DNA from: Burkholderia gladioli
GTDB taxonomy: Bacteria; Pseudomonadota; Gammaproteobacteria; Burkholderiales; Burkholderiaceae
Direction of reading: 5' to 3'
DNA: 64,000 bases
NCBI RefSeq assembly: GCF_000959725.1
Contig: NZ_CP009322.1
Location: 868,001 to 932,000, forward strand
The position numbers and the translations under genes are program-made. The notes under the pieces are model-generated. The model worked only from the letters and a program-made list of their open reading frames with translations. It was not told where the DNA came from and did not search any database. Within the stretch, counting starts at the first letter, position 1, and each line of letters starts with the position of its first letter. Positions 8,504 to 16,785 of this stretch are shown here, piece after piece.

Positions 8504-9058
8504 ATGCGCGAAGTGCGCTGGGCGTCGCTCGACAGCGACGGTATCGAACACCTGACACTCTCGCGCGACGGCGACGGCTATCTGGCCGAGAGCGTGATCA
8601 TCGGCCGCCACGACGACGGGCGGCGCTACGGGCTGGCCTACCGGCTCGCCTGCGACGGCCACTGGCGCACCACGCGGGCCACGCTGAGCGTGATGGGTGG
8701 CGCCACGCAGAGCCTGCTGCGCGATCGCGAGGGCCGCTGGCAGGACGGCGAGGGGCGCCCGCTGCCGGCGCTCGAAGGCTGCGTCGACCTCGATATCGCC
8801 GCCACCCCCTACACCAACACCTTGCCGATCCGCCGCCTCGGGCTGCGCCGCGACGAGCGGCGCGCGATCGAGGTGGCCTATGTCAGCGTGCCGGACCTGG
8901 CGGTGTCGCGCGCGACCCAGGCCTATGTCTGCATCGAGCCGGGCCGGCGCTATCGCTACGAAGGGATCGACGGCCGCTTCACGGCGGGCCTGAGCGTCGA
9001 CGACGACGGTCTGGTGCTCGAATACGACACCTTGTTCAGGCGCTTGCCCGCGGCTTGA
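8504..9058 (+). CDS. Putative glycolipid-binding family protein (PF06475-like)
   Basis: 184 residues from the ATG at 8504. It has a beta-rich composition, no signal peptide and no TM segment. The pattern REVRWASLDSDGIEHLTL at the N-terminus, the central CVDLDIAATPYTNTLPIRRL and the terminal YEGIDGRFTAGLSVDDDGLV match the putative glycolipid-binding family known mostly from genome surveys. Function unproven. Its 3' end overlaps by 23 bp the convergent alpha/beta hydrolase gene. Confidence 0.8.
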   Translation: MREVRWASLDSDGIEHLTLSRDGDGYLAESVIIGRHDDGRRYGLAYRLACDGHWRTTRATLSVMGGATQSLLRDREGRWQDGEGRPLPALEGCVDLDIAATPYTNTLPIRRLGLRRDERRAIEVAYVSVPDLAVSRATQAYVCIEPGRRYRYEGIDGRFTAGLSVDDDGLVLEYDTLFRRLPAA

Positions 9059-10028
9059 GCGGCGCGCCCGGGACGGCCTCGGCTGCGCTCGGGCGCATGG
9101 CGAGATCGGCATCGTTGGCGCCGGGCTGTCCCGCGCGTGCCGTGGCCGCCGCCGCTGTCGCGGCCGCCGCCGGCGACGCGAAGGCCGGCTCGTGGCTGGC
9201 CGCGAAGCTGTCGATGCGCTGCGCGATCAGCGCCGCGTCGCGCAGCACCGTCCAGTGCGAGGCGTCGATGATCTCGCGCCGATGCGGCCCGAGCCAGCGT
9301 TCGAGGTTCTCGGTCAGGGCCGGCGTCACGTAGCGATCGCGGCGCGGCACCAGGATCTGCACCGGCGCCTGCGCGTAACGCTCGCGCGGCTGGCGTGCCC
9401 GAGCGATGAAGTTGGCGCGATACAGGCGGATGCCGTTCACGCCGTTGCGCAGTTGATGCGGATCGGCCTCGGCGCGGATCCGCTCGGTGCGGCGCAACCA
9501 CAGCGGCCAGAGCGCGGCGCCGCCGAGCCGCCAGAACAGCGGCGGCAGCACCGGCAGGTGGAAGAAGGCGATGTACCAGGACTTCAGCGACTGCCGCAGC
9601 TTGAGCCGCGCGCGGAACACATGGTCCAGGCAGGGCCCCGAGATCGAGGTATAGGAGAGGATCCGGCCGCGCATGGCCGGATCGGTGACGGCTTCCCAGC
9701 TCTGGATCGAGCCCCAGTCGTGCCCGACCAGGTGGAACGGCCGCGTGCCGCAGGCCGCCCGCGCGACCGCCGACAGGTCGCGTTCGAGCTGCGCCATGCG
9801 ATAGGCGGCGGTGGCCTTGGGCGCGTCGGATTCGCCCGCGCCGCGCACGTCGTAGGCGATCACGCGATAACGCTTCTCCAGCGTCTCGCGCACGCGATCC
9901 CAGACTCGTGAGGAATCCGGATAACCATGCACCAGGATCAGCGGCGGCGCCTCGCGCGGCCCGCTCAGGTGGACGGCGAGCCGCACGCCGTCCGAATCGA
10001 CCGTCAGCGTCTCGCGCGCGCTCGCCAT
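9036..10028 (-). CDS. Alpha/beta hydrolase (epoxide hydrolase/haloalkane dehalogenase-like)
   Basis: 330 residues. Oxyanion motif LVHGYPDSS; nucleophile elbow GHDWGS with Asp instead of Ser, as in epoxide hydrolases, dehalogenases and C-C hydrolases; catalytic His probably in DASHWTVL. The C-terminal tail (about 40 residues, Ala-rich) is an unusual extension. It is the last gene of the four-gene operon led by the monooxygenase at 13473; in that setting it could open an epoxide or cleave an ester or lactone made by the monooxygenase. An Asp nucleophile makes ester cleavage less certain. Confidence 0.88.
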   Translation of the reverse strand: MASARETLTVDSDGVRLAVHLSGPREAPPLILVHGYPDSSRVWDRVRETLEKRYRVIAYDVRGAGESDAPKATAAYRMAQLERDLSAVARAACGTRPFHLVGHDWGSIQSWEAVTDPAMRGRILSYTSISGPCLDHVFRARLKLRQSLKSWYIAFFHLPVLPPLFWRLGGAALWPLWLRRTERIRAEADPHQLRNGVNGIRLYRANFIARARQPRERYAQAPVQILVPRRDRYVTPALTENLERWLGPHRREIIDASHWTVLRDAALIAQRIDSFAASHEPAFASPAAAATAAAATARAGQPGANDADLAMRPSAAEAVPGAPLKPRASA

Positions 10029-10042
10029 AACCGATCCCCCGC

Positions 10043-10942
10043 TCAGTGCGCGGCGGCCGGCGCGGCCGCATGCAGCGGCACGCGCCGCGGCGCGGCCTCG
10101 GCGGCGTAGCGCGCATTGGTCTCGTCGATCTTCGCGAGCAGGCTGTCGAGTTCGCCCAGGTAGCGGCGGTTGTCGTAGTCCCAGGGATGGAAGTTCGGGC
10201 GGAAGAAGCCGAACCACTCGCGCGCGATGCCGGGGAACACGCCGCCGCGCGGCGCGTACAGGTACTTCACCAGCGTCCACATGCCGGAGAAGCGGCCGTG
10301 ATGGCGGCGGTGCGCGAACATCAGGCGCAGGTGGTAATCGAACACGATGGCCCAAAAGATCGCGGTGGTCATCAGCATGGTGCCGGTGCGCAGCAGGTAG
10401 CGGCCCAGGCCCGGCTTGATCACGCGCAGCCACACGTCGTAGGACACCGACTTGTGCTCGGTCTCCTCCATCGCGTGCCACATCCACATCTGCGTGTAGC
10501 CGTCGACCGAGCCGTCGATGCGCTCCTTGTGGCCTTCCAGCAGCAGGTTGGCGAGCATCGCCGTGTAGTGCTCCAGCGCGATCGTGATGGCCAGCTGCAT
10601 CGAGGGCGGCAGGTACTTCTTGAACAGGCCGAGAATGAACCACAGACGGCGGTCGAGCTTGTGCGCGGGCAGGCCGGCGGCCTGCAGCAGGTCGTTGTAC
10701 TCGATGTGCTCGCGCGTGTGCATCGCCTCCTGGCCGATGAAGCCGATCACCTGCTTCTTGAGTTCGGGATCGTGGATCTGGTCGCGGTAGTGGCGCACCG
10801 AGTCCATGAAGAAACGCTCGCCGGCCGGGAACAGCAGCGACAGCGCGTTCATGAAGTGGGTGACGGGCACCCCCTTCACGTGCCAGTCGCACGCGCGGTC
10901 GGGGGGCATGGCGAAACGGATGTCACGGCGGACGGGCATCAT
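10043..10942 (-). CDS. PF10118-type metal-dependent hydrolase
   Basis: 299 residues (or 298 from the second of two adjacent ATGs). The helical domain carries the acidic/His motif set of this family: ERFFMDSVRHYRDQI, GQEAMHTREHIEYN, HYTAMLANLL and MWMWHAMEETEHKSVSYD, resembling a ferritin-like di-metal site. No reaction is established for the family. The start overlaps the stop of the upstream SDR gene (ATGATG/TGA region at 10937-10942), so expression is coupled. Genes of this family are often neighbours of monooxygenases and SDRs, as here. Confidence 0.85.
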   Translation of the reverse strand: MMPVRRDIRFAMPPDRACDWHVKGVPVTHFMNALSLLFPAGERFFMDSVRHYRDQIHDPELKKQVIGFIGQEAMHTREHIEYNDLLQAAGLPAHKLDRRLWFILGLFKKYLPPSMQLAITIALEHYTAMLANLLLEGHKERIDGSVDGYTQMWMWHAMEETEHKSVSYDVWLRVIKPGLGRYLLRTGTMLMTTAIFWAIVFDYHLRLMFAHRRHHGRFSGMWTLVKYLYAPRGGVFPGIAREWFGFFRPNFHPWDYDNRRYLGELDSLLAKIDETNARYAAEAAPRRVPLHAAAPAAAH

Positions 10943-11868
10943 GACGGTTCTCCCTGATTACCTGCGTTGTTGTAGCTGGAGTGGGCCGGCGCGAGCTTGC
11001 CGCCGCGCGCGGCGCGGCGGCGCGCCTTGGCCCGTTCGCGCTTGGTCGCGAGCACGACCAGCGCCTGGTAGGCGGCGGGCAGGGTGCGCGCGAGCCAGTC
11101 GGCGCCGCGCGCATCGCGCCCGATCAGCACGCGGCGCTTGTTTCTGCGCACGCCGTGCAGGATCACGCGCGCGGCTTCCTCCGGCGTCGTGATGAAGAAC
11201 TTCTCGAAGTCGTCCTTGCCCTGCTGCTCGCTGTCGACCATGAAGCCGAGCATGTTCTGCGAGATCCGGCTCGACTGCGCGATGTTGGTCTTGATGCCGC
11301 CCGGGTGCACGCAGGTGGCCGACACGCCGCACTTCATCATGTCGAGTTCCTGGCGCAGCGATTCGGTGAAGCCGCGCACCGCGTACTTGGTGGCGTTGTA
11401 GGCGCTCATGCCCGGCTGCGCGAAGATGCCGAAGATGCTCGAGGTGTTGATCACGTGCCCGTCGCCCGCGGCCTTCAGGTGCGGCAGGAAGGCCTTGGTG
11501 CCGTGCACCACGCCCCAGAAGTTGATGTTCATGATCCATTCGAGGTCGGCGTAGTCCATGCCCTCGATGGTGCTCGACAGCGCCACGCCGGCGTTGTTGA
11601 AGACCAGGTTGACGCGGCCGAACTGGCGCGCGGTGTCGTCGGCCCAGCGATGCACGGCGGCGCGGTCGGCCACGTCGAGCAGGCAGGTGGTGACGCGCAC
11701 CGAGGGCGCCAGCGCCCGCACGATGCGCTCGGTCTCGGCCAGGCCGACGCCGTTCTTGTCGGCCAGCGCCACGTGGCAGCCGTCCTGGGCGAGCTGCAGC
11801 GCCAGCGAGCGGCCCATGCCGGAGCCGGCGCCGGTGATCGCCGCAACCTTGTCGTGGAAGGATTTCAT
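10939..11868 (-). CDS. SDR-family oxidoreductase
   Basis: 309 residues, slightly long for a classical SDR because of a basic C-terminal tail (KRERAKARRRAARGG). Complete motif set: TGAGSGMG (13-20), NNAG (91-94), SSI around 143, Tyr157 and Lys161 in YNATK. Asp37 after strand 2 (ALADKNG) suggests NAD(H). It lies 18 bp after the monooxygenase gene in one operon and could oxidise an alcohol to the ketone used by that enzyme, or process the product. Substrate inferred only from setting. Confidence 0.92.
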   Translation of the reverse strand: MKSFHDKVAAITGAGSGMGRSLALQLAQDGCHVALADKNGVGLAETERIVRALAPSVRVTTCLLDVADRAAVHRWADDTARQFGRVNLVFNNAGVALSSTIEGMDYADLEWIMNINFWGVVHGTKAFLPHLKAAGDGHVINTSSIFGIFAQPGMSAYNATKYAVRGFTESLRQELDMMKCGVSATCVHPGGIKTNIAQSSRISQNMLGFMVDSEQQGKDDFEKFFITTPEEAARVILHGVRRNKRRVLIGRDARGADWLARTLPAAYQALVVLATKRERAKARRRAARGGKLAPAHSSYNNAGNQGEPS

Positions 11869-11886
11869 CTGCTTCGCTCCTGGTCG

Positions 11887-13473
11887 TCAGACGGCTTGCG
11901 CGCGGCGCGCCGGCGCGTCGGTGGCGGGGGCGCCGGCCACGGCGCTGCCGGCCTCGGCGTGTGTCTCGCGGCGCGCGGCCGCGTAGGCGTGGTAGTCGGC
12001 GATCGAGAACTGCGCGGTGGCCTGCCGGAAGCGCCAGGTGAAGCCCGGCCACAGCGTGGTGTTCTTGCCGGTGCGCGGGTCCAGGTACCAGCTCTTGCAG
12101 CCGCCGGTCGACCAGATCGCGCGTTTCAGGCGCTGCTGCAGCCGCGTGTTGTATTCGGCCTCCACCAGCGGGCGCACCTCGATCGCGTCGGCGCGCTCCT
12201 GGTCCATCGCGTCGAGCGCGCCGAGGATGTATTCGATCTGCGACTCGATCATGAACACCATCGAGTTGTGGCCGAGCCCGGTGTTCGGGCCGACGATCAT
12301 GAAGAAGTTCGGGTAGCCGGGCAGGGTGGTGCCGAGGTAGGCATGCGCGCCGTCGCGCCAGGTATCGACGATGTCGACGCCGCCGCGCCCGCGGATCACG
12401 CCGCGCGGGAACGGGTCGGCCACCTGGAAGCCGGTGCCGTAGATCAGGCAGTCCACCTCGTGGCGGCGGCCGTCGGTGGTGACCACCGCGTCGGGCTCGA
12501 TGCGCGCGATGCCGGTGGTGAGCACGTCGACGTTGGCGCGCGTGAGCGCCGGGTAGTAGTCGTTCGAGATCAGCACGCGCTTGCAGCCGAGCGTGTAGTT
12601 CGGCGTGACGGTGGCGCGCAGCGCCGGGTCGGCGATCTGCTTGCGGATATGGCGCTCGGCCAGCTTCTGCACGTTCTTCATCAGCGCGGGATGGATCGCG
12701 AAGCCCAGCACGCGCGATTCCAGCATCCAGTAGCGGCTGGTGCGCGCCAGCTTCTGCGTGAACGGCAGGGCGCGGAACAGCCATTGCTCGAAGCGGCCGA
12801 GCTGGCGGTCCGGCTTGGGCATGATCCACGGCGGGGTGCGCTGGAACAGCGAGAGTCGCGCGACCTTCGGCGCGATCTGCGGCACGAACTGGATGGCGCT
12901 GGCGCCGGTGCCGATCACCGCCACGCGCTTGCCTTCCAGGCGATAGTCGTGGTCCCAGTGCTGCGAGTGGAAGGCGTGGCCGGCGAAGCTGTCGAGCCCT
13001 TCGATCTGCGGCAGCGCGGCCCGCGACAGGCCGCCCATGCCCGATACCAGCACGCGCGCCGAGACGCGGCGGCCGTTGGCGAAGCGCAGTTGCCAGCGGT
13101 GCGCGACCTCGTCGTATTCGGCGCTGGCCAGCTCGTGGTCGAAGCGCAGGTAGGGCGCGATGCCGAAGCGCTCGACGCAGCTTTCCAGGTAGGCGCGGAT
13201 TTCCGGTTGCGGCGCGAACATGCGCGTCCAGCGCGGGTTCGGCGCGAACGAGAACGAGTAGACATGGGATTGCACGTCGCAGGCGCAGCCGGGGTAATGG
13301 TTATCGCGCCAGGTGCCGCCCACGCTCGGGGCCTTCTCGAACACCGCGAAGTCGCCGCGCCCCTTCTGGCGCAGCCGGATCGCCATGCCGAGGCCGGCAA
13401 AGCCGGTGCCGATGATCGCGATGTCGACGGCTTCGCTGGCGCCGTCGCCATCGGGCAGGGTACGCGCATTCAT
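11887..13473 (-). CDS. Flavin-containing Baeyer-Villiger-type monooxygenase
   Basis: 528 residues from the ATG at 13473, preceded by GGAGAC; the in-frame extension upstream is non-homologous. FAD-binding GTGFAG (22-27), then the BVMO fingerprint FxGxxxHxxxW as F163-AGHAF-H169-SQH-W173, then the NADPH-binding GTGASA (188-193). Expected reaction: NADPH- and O2-dependent insertion of oxygen next to a ketone, giving an ester or lactone. It heads an operon with SDR, PF10118 hydrolase and alpha/beta hydrolase, a logical alcohol-ketone-ester-acid order. A LysR gene is divergent at 13904. Confidence 0.94.
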   Translation of the reverse strand: MNARTLPDGDGASEAVDIAIIGTGFAGLGMAIRLRQKGRGDFAVFEKAPSVGGTWRDNHYPGCACDVQSHVYSFSFAPNPRWTRMFAPQPEIRAYLESCVERFGIAPYLRFDHELASAEYDEVAHRWQLRFANGRRVSARVLVSGMGGLSRAALPQIEGLDSFAGHAFHSQHWDHDYRLEGKRVAVIGTGASAIQFVPQIAPKVARLSLFQRTPPWIMPKPDRQLGRFEQWLFRALPFTQKLARTSRYWMLESRVLGFAIHPALMKNVQKLAERHIRKQIADPALRATVTPNYTLGCKRVLISNDYYPALTRANVDVLTTGIARIEPDAVVTTDGRRHEVDCLIYGTGFQVADPFPRGVIRGRGGVDIVDTWRDGAHAYLGTTLPGYPNFFMIVGPNTGLGHNSMVFMIESQIEYILGALDAMDQERADAIEVRPLVEAEYNTRLQQRLKRAIWSTGGCKSWYLDPRTGKNTTLWPGFTWRFRQATAQFSIADYHAYAAARRETHAEAGSAVAGAPATDAPARRAQAV

Positions 13474-13903
13474 GCGGTGTCTCCGTTCCGGTTCATTTTT
13501 AAATGTGACATTGACGGATGTAACGATAGTCGGTGACGCGAGAAATCGCAAGCGAGTAGATGGCGGCCTCTAGCGCGGCCCGGGCTTGCCGTCGTGATGC
13601 AAGTATTTGATTCGAAATGGGTAATTTATTCGTGGCCAAAGGCTCGCCGAAGCTGTCGGTGAAAACACGGAGCCCCTCGCGGCGCCGGGCGCGCGATCGG
13701 CCGGGCCGACTCGGGCTGCCGGCGAACTGCCGAAACCGCCGCGCGAGCCCCGCCCGGCAAGGCTTTGCCGCCTTCCGCCAATCGCCGGCCGGCCGCCGCG
13801 ATTGCTCGCGGCACATGAATAATCGCCGTCAGGCTTGAATCGCGATGCCGTGCCGCTCTATCCTGTTCCGTTGGCCGTTCGAAAGCAGAGAAAGGGGAAA
13901 TTG
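13474..13903. other. Intergenic control region between monooxygenase operon and LysR gene
   Basis: 430 bp without a credible gene. The ends (13495-13560 and 13590-13640) are AT-richer than average and likely hold the divergent promoters; the middle is GC-rich. An AAAGGGGAA ribosome-binding site lies just before the LysR start at 13904. No clear dyad was found. Confidence 0.6.
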
Positions 13904-14866
13904 ATGGACCGATTACAGGCGATGCAGGTTTTTACGCGCGTGGTCGATGCGAATAGCTTCACGCGCGCCGCCGAGACGCTGGCCATGCCGCGGGCCTCGG
14001 TGACGACGATCATCCAGAACCTCGAAGCCTTGCTCGGCGTGCGCCTGCTGCACCGGACCACGCGCCGGCTCTCGCTGACGCCCGAGGGCGCCGGTTACTA
14101 CGAGCATTGCATCCGGATCCTGACGGAGATCTCGGAGGCCGACGCGAGCTTCCAGGTCGGCAACCGCAAGCCGCACGGCGCGCTGCGCGTGCACATGCCG
14201 TCGCTGCTGGGGCGGCGCGTGGTGCTGCCGGCGCTGCCGGAATTCCACGAGCGTTATCCCGACATCGAGCTGCAGTTCGGCATGTCGGACCGGCCCGTCG
14301 ACCTGGTGCGCGACGGTTTCGATTGCGAGATCCGGGTGGGGCCGCTGGAGGATTCGTCGATGGTGGCGCGGCGCGTGGGGGTGATGAACCGCGTGAGCTG
14401 CGCCTCGCCCGCCTACCTGGAGAAGTTCGGCGAGCCGCGCAGCATCGAGGAACTCGAGAAGCACCGCGCGGTGAACTTCGCTTACGCGCTGGGCCGGCCG
14501 ATGCCGTGGATCTTCCTGATCGACGGCAAGCTGCAGGAGATCCGCATGAACTCGATCGTCACGGTCAACGATTCCGATGCCTACGTGACCTGCGCGCTCG
14601 AGGGTTTCGGGCTGATCCAGCCGACCCTGTTCTCGGTGATCCCGCACCTGATGGACGGCTCGCTGGTGGAGATCCTGCAGGGCGTCTATCCGAAGCCCAA
14701 GCCGATCTCGATCGTCTATCCGCACAACCGCCATCTGTCGATGACGGTGCGCGTGTTCGCCGACTGGATCGCCGAGCTGTTCGCCTCGGTGCCGGCGCTC
14801 GAGAACGATCCGGCCAAGCGCGTGATGCCGGGCGTGAAGAAGGAGCGCAAGGCGGTGGAGGCTTGA
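13904..14866 (+). CDS. LysR-family transcriptional regulator
   Basis: 320 residues from the ATG at 13904 (MDRLQAMQVFTRVVDANSFT), chosen for its good ribosome-binding site and family-typical start. The HTH occupies residues 1-60 (RAAETLAMPRASVTTIIQNL) and the effector domain about 90-290. It belongs to the large group whose members often control a divergent dehydrogenase or oxygenase. Its position opposite the monooxygenase operon makes that operon the likely target. Confidence 0.92.
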   Translation: MDRLQAMQVFTRVVDANSFTRAAETLAMPRASVTTIIQNLEALLGVRLLHRTTRRLSLTPEGAGYYEHCIRILTEISEADASFQVGNRKPHGALRVHMPSLLGRRVVLPALPEFHERYPDIELQFGMSDRPVDLVRDGFDCEIRVGPLEDSSMVARRVGVMNRVSCASPAYLEKFGEPRSIEELEKHRAVNFAYALGRPMPWIFLIDGKLQEIRMNSIVTVNDSDAYVTCALEGFGLIQPTLFSVIPHLMDGSLVEILQGVYPKPKPISIVYPHNRHLSMTVRVFADWIAELFASVPALENDPAKRVMPGVKKERKAVEA

Positions 14867-15002
14867 GGGGGAGGGCGCGGCGGCGCGTTGTCTGGGTGGG
14901 GCCCTCGCCGCGCCGTGCCCGGGAGCGTCATCCCGGGATCGTAGAATGAGGGGCCGCCCCGGCGCGGCTCCGACAACTCAATTGCCCGATGCGAGGACCC
15001 CG

Positions 15003-15197
15003 ATGCGTCTGCTGCTTGCCATCCTGATTCCGTGGTTCCAGTTCTTCACGATCGGCCGCCCGTTCGCGGGCATCATATGCCTGCTGCTGCAGATCACGCT
15101 GATCGGCTGGATTCCGGCCGCGATCTGGTCCGTCTATGCCCTGAGCCAATACAAGACCGATCGCAAGATCGAGCAGGCGCTCGGCAAACGCGGCTGA
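15003..15197 (+). CDS. YqaE/Pmp3-family small membrane protein
   Basis: 64 residues from the ATG at 15003. Two TM helices separated by a short turn: LLLAILIPWFQFFTIGRP then CLLLQITLIGWIPAAIWSVY, with a basic tail ending KIEQALGKRG. This matches the Pmp3/YqaE proteolipid family tied to membrane potential and stress tolerance; bacterial roles are little studied. The gene stands alone; the convergent ROK gene follows after a 12-bp tandem repeat. Confidence 0.85.
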   Translation: MRLLLAILIPWFQFFTIGRPFAGIICLLLQITLIGWIPAAIWSVYALSQYKTDRKIEQALGKRG

Positions 15198-15270
15198 GGT
15201 CGCCGCGCGAGGCGCCGCCGTCCTGGCGGCGCCCGATCCTCCCTTCCGGCTTTCCGCCGACACGGCTTCC

Positions 15271-15318
15271 GAATTTCCCGCCGAATCTCCTCCCGAATTT
15301 CCCGCCAAATTTTCCCCG
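15271..15318. repeat. 12-bp tandem repeat, four degenerate copies
   Basis: Units GAATTTCCCGCC (15271-15282), GAATCTCCTCCC (15283-15294), GAATTTCCCGCC (15295-15306) and AAATTTTCCCCG (15307-15318). Copies 1 and 3 are identical. The array ends two bases before the stop codon of the minus-strand ROK gene. The 12-bp period is four codons, so copy-number changes would keep frame if read through. Confidence 0.8.
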
Positions 15319-15320
15319 GT

Positions 15321-16574
15321 TCAGCCCGCCCGCTCGAAGGCCTTGAGCCGCGCGCGCTCGACGCCCTGCACGATCGCGCCGAGCAGCACCGCGTCGGTGC
15401 CCGTCGCGGAGATCGCGAATTCGGGCGCCGGGATCGGCAGCCAGGCCTCCACCTGCTCGCGGATCGCCGGCAGCAGCGCCGCGCCGGCCAGGCCGATGCC
15501 GCCGCCCAGCACCACCAGGGCAGGGTCCAGCACCGGGATGATGGCGGCCAGGCCCCAGGCGAGCTGGCGCGCCTGCTCGGCCAGGCAGGCGCGCGCGCGT
15601 TCGTCGCCCTGCAGCGCGGCGGCGAATACCGCCTCGGCGTCGTCCACTTCCAGGCCGATGCGCCGTGCATGCGCCACGATGCCCTTGGCCGCCGCCGATT
15701 CCTCGAAGATCGCCGCGCGCGGGCTGTCGTCCCTGGCGTTCTCGCCGCGGTCTTTGCCGCGCTCGCGCTCGCTGTCCAGCCTTCGATCCTGCGCGGGCGG
15801 CGCCGGCCGCAGCACCGCGATTTCCCCCGCGAAACCGTGCGCGCCGCGATAGAGCTTGCCGTCGGTGACGATGCCCAGGCCGATGCCGGTGCCGATCGAC
15901 ATGAACACGAAGTTGTCCACCCCGCGCCCGATGCCGTGCGCCTGCTCGCCGAGCGCGGCGAGATTGATGTCGTTGTCGAACAGGGTGTCCTCGCCGAGCG
16001 CGGCGCGCAGCGAGCTGACCAGATCGGCGCGTTCCCAGTCGGGCAGGTTGGGCGCGAGCCGCAGCCGGCCGCTGGAGGGATCGAACACGCCGGGCGAGCC
16101 GAGCACGGTGGCCAGCACCGCCTCGCGCGGGAGCGCCTGCGCCTCGGCCAGCGCCTGCGCCATCTCGACGATGCGCGCGACCAGCAGCGAGGCGCGCGCC
16201 GGCGAGCGTTTCTCCAGCCGCGCCAGGATATTGCCGGACAGGTCGGCCAGCGCGCCGCGGATCCAGGCCGCGCCGACGTCGATCGCCACCACGTAGCCGG
16301 CCCGCGCGCGCGGCTGGTAGAGGCGCGGCTGGCGCCCGGCGCTGCCCTCGCGCACGCCCACCTGCTCGACCAGCCCGAGCCGTTCCAGGTTGCCGAGCGC
16401 GCCCGTCACGGTGACCTTGGAGAGGCCCGTGCTCTGCGCGAGCTGCGGCGCGGTGGCCGGCGCGAGCGCCAGCAGGTGCTGGTAGATGGCCCATTCGTTG
16501 CCCTGGCGCACGAAGGCGGGGCCGCGGGTGACGGGAGCGCTGGGGGGCGGAGCTTTGCGGGAATGCGGATTCAT
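15321..16574 (-). CDS. ROK-family transcriptional regulator
   Basis: 417 residues. N-terminal winged HTH of the NagC/XylR type (AIYQHLLALAPATAPQLAQS, then SKVTVTGALGNLERLGLVEQ, about residues 28-75) followed by a ROK sugar-kinase-like domain with IDVGAAWIRGAL and MSIGTGIGLGIV. The canonical ROK zinc motif CxCGxxGC is missing: after GEIA the chain runs into a charged insert (DRRLDSERERGKDRGENARD). It is divergent from the permease/ROK-kinase pair at 16786 and probably represses it, with a phosphorylated or free sugar as inducer. Confidence 0.88.
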   Translation of the reverse strand: MNPHSRKAPPPSAPVTRGPAFVRQGNEWAIYQHLLALAPATAPQLAQSTGLSKVTVTGALGNLERLGLVEQVGVREGSAGRQPRLYQPRARAGYVVAIDVGAAWIRGALADLSGNILARLEKRSPARASLLVARIVEMAQALAEAQALPREAVLATVLGSPGVFDPSSGRLRLAPNLPDWERADLVSSLRAALGEDTLFDNDINLAALGEQAHGIGRGVDNFVFMSIGTGIGLGIVTDGKLYRGAHGFAGEIAVLRPAPPAQDRRLDSERERGKDRGENARDDSPRAAIFEESAAAKGIVAHARRIGLEVDDAEAVFAAALQGDERARACLAEQARQLAWGLAAIIPVLDPALVVLGGGIGLAGAALLPAIREQVEAWLPIPAPEFAISATGTDAVLLGAIVQGVERARLKAFERAG

Positions 16575-16640
16575 GCGTGGCCTGTCTGCGGGTGTCCGAT
16601 CCTATCAACGAGATGTCGCGCGAGGCAAGGCGGGGTTCCG

Positions 16641-16680
16641 AAGGATTATTTTTGAATCTGTTGAATTCGTAAAGAACCTT
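16641..16680. promoter_or_regulatory. Candidate ROK operator / promoter region
   Basis: An AT-rich imperfect dyad in an otherwise GC-rich spacer, bounded by AAGG (16641) and CCTT (16680), with TTTTTGAAT and TTGAATTC in the core. NagC-type ROK proteins bind AT-rich imperfect palindromes of about this length. It sits between the ROK regulator and the divergent permease. Assignment by position and composition only. Confidence 0.35.
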
Positions 16681-16785
16681 TCCTATCATTCGACCACGAT
16701 GCCGCCATCGACGAAGCGGCACGGCAGCCTCGCACGGCAGTTCCTTGGCAACGAGATCGCGGCCCCCGGCCGCTAGGAGACAGGC

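Noticed and set aside
10981..13536. Plus-strand open frame antisense to the monooxygenase and SDR genes
   Set aside because: The opposite strand has complete BVMO and SDR motif sets; this frame reads as low-complexity antisense.
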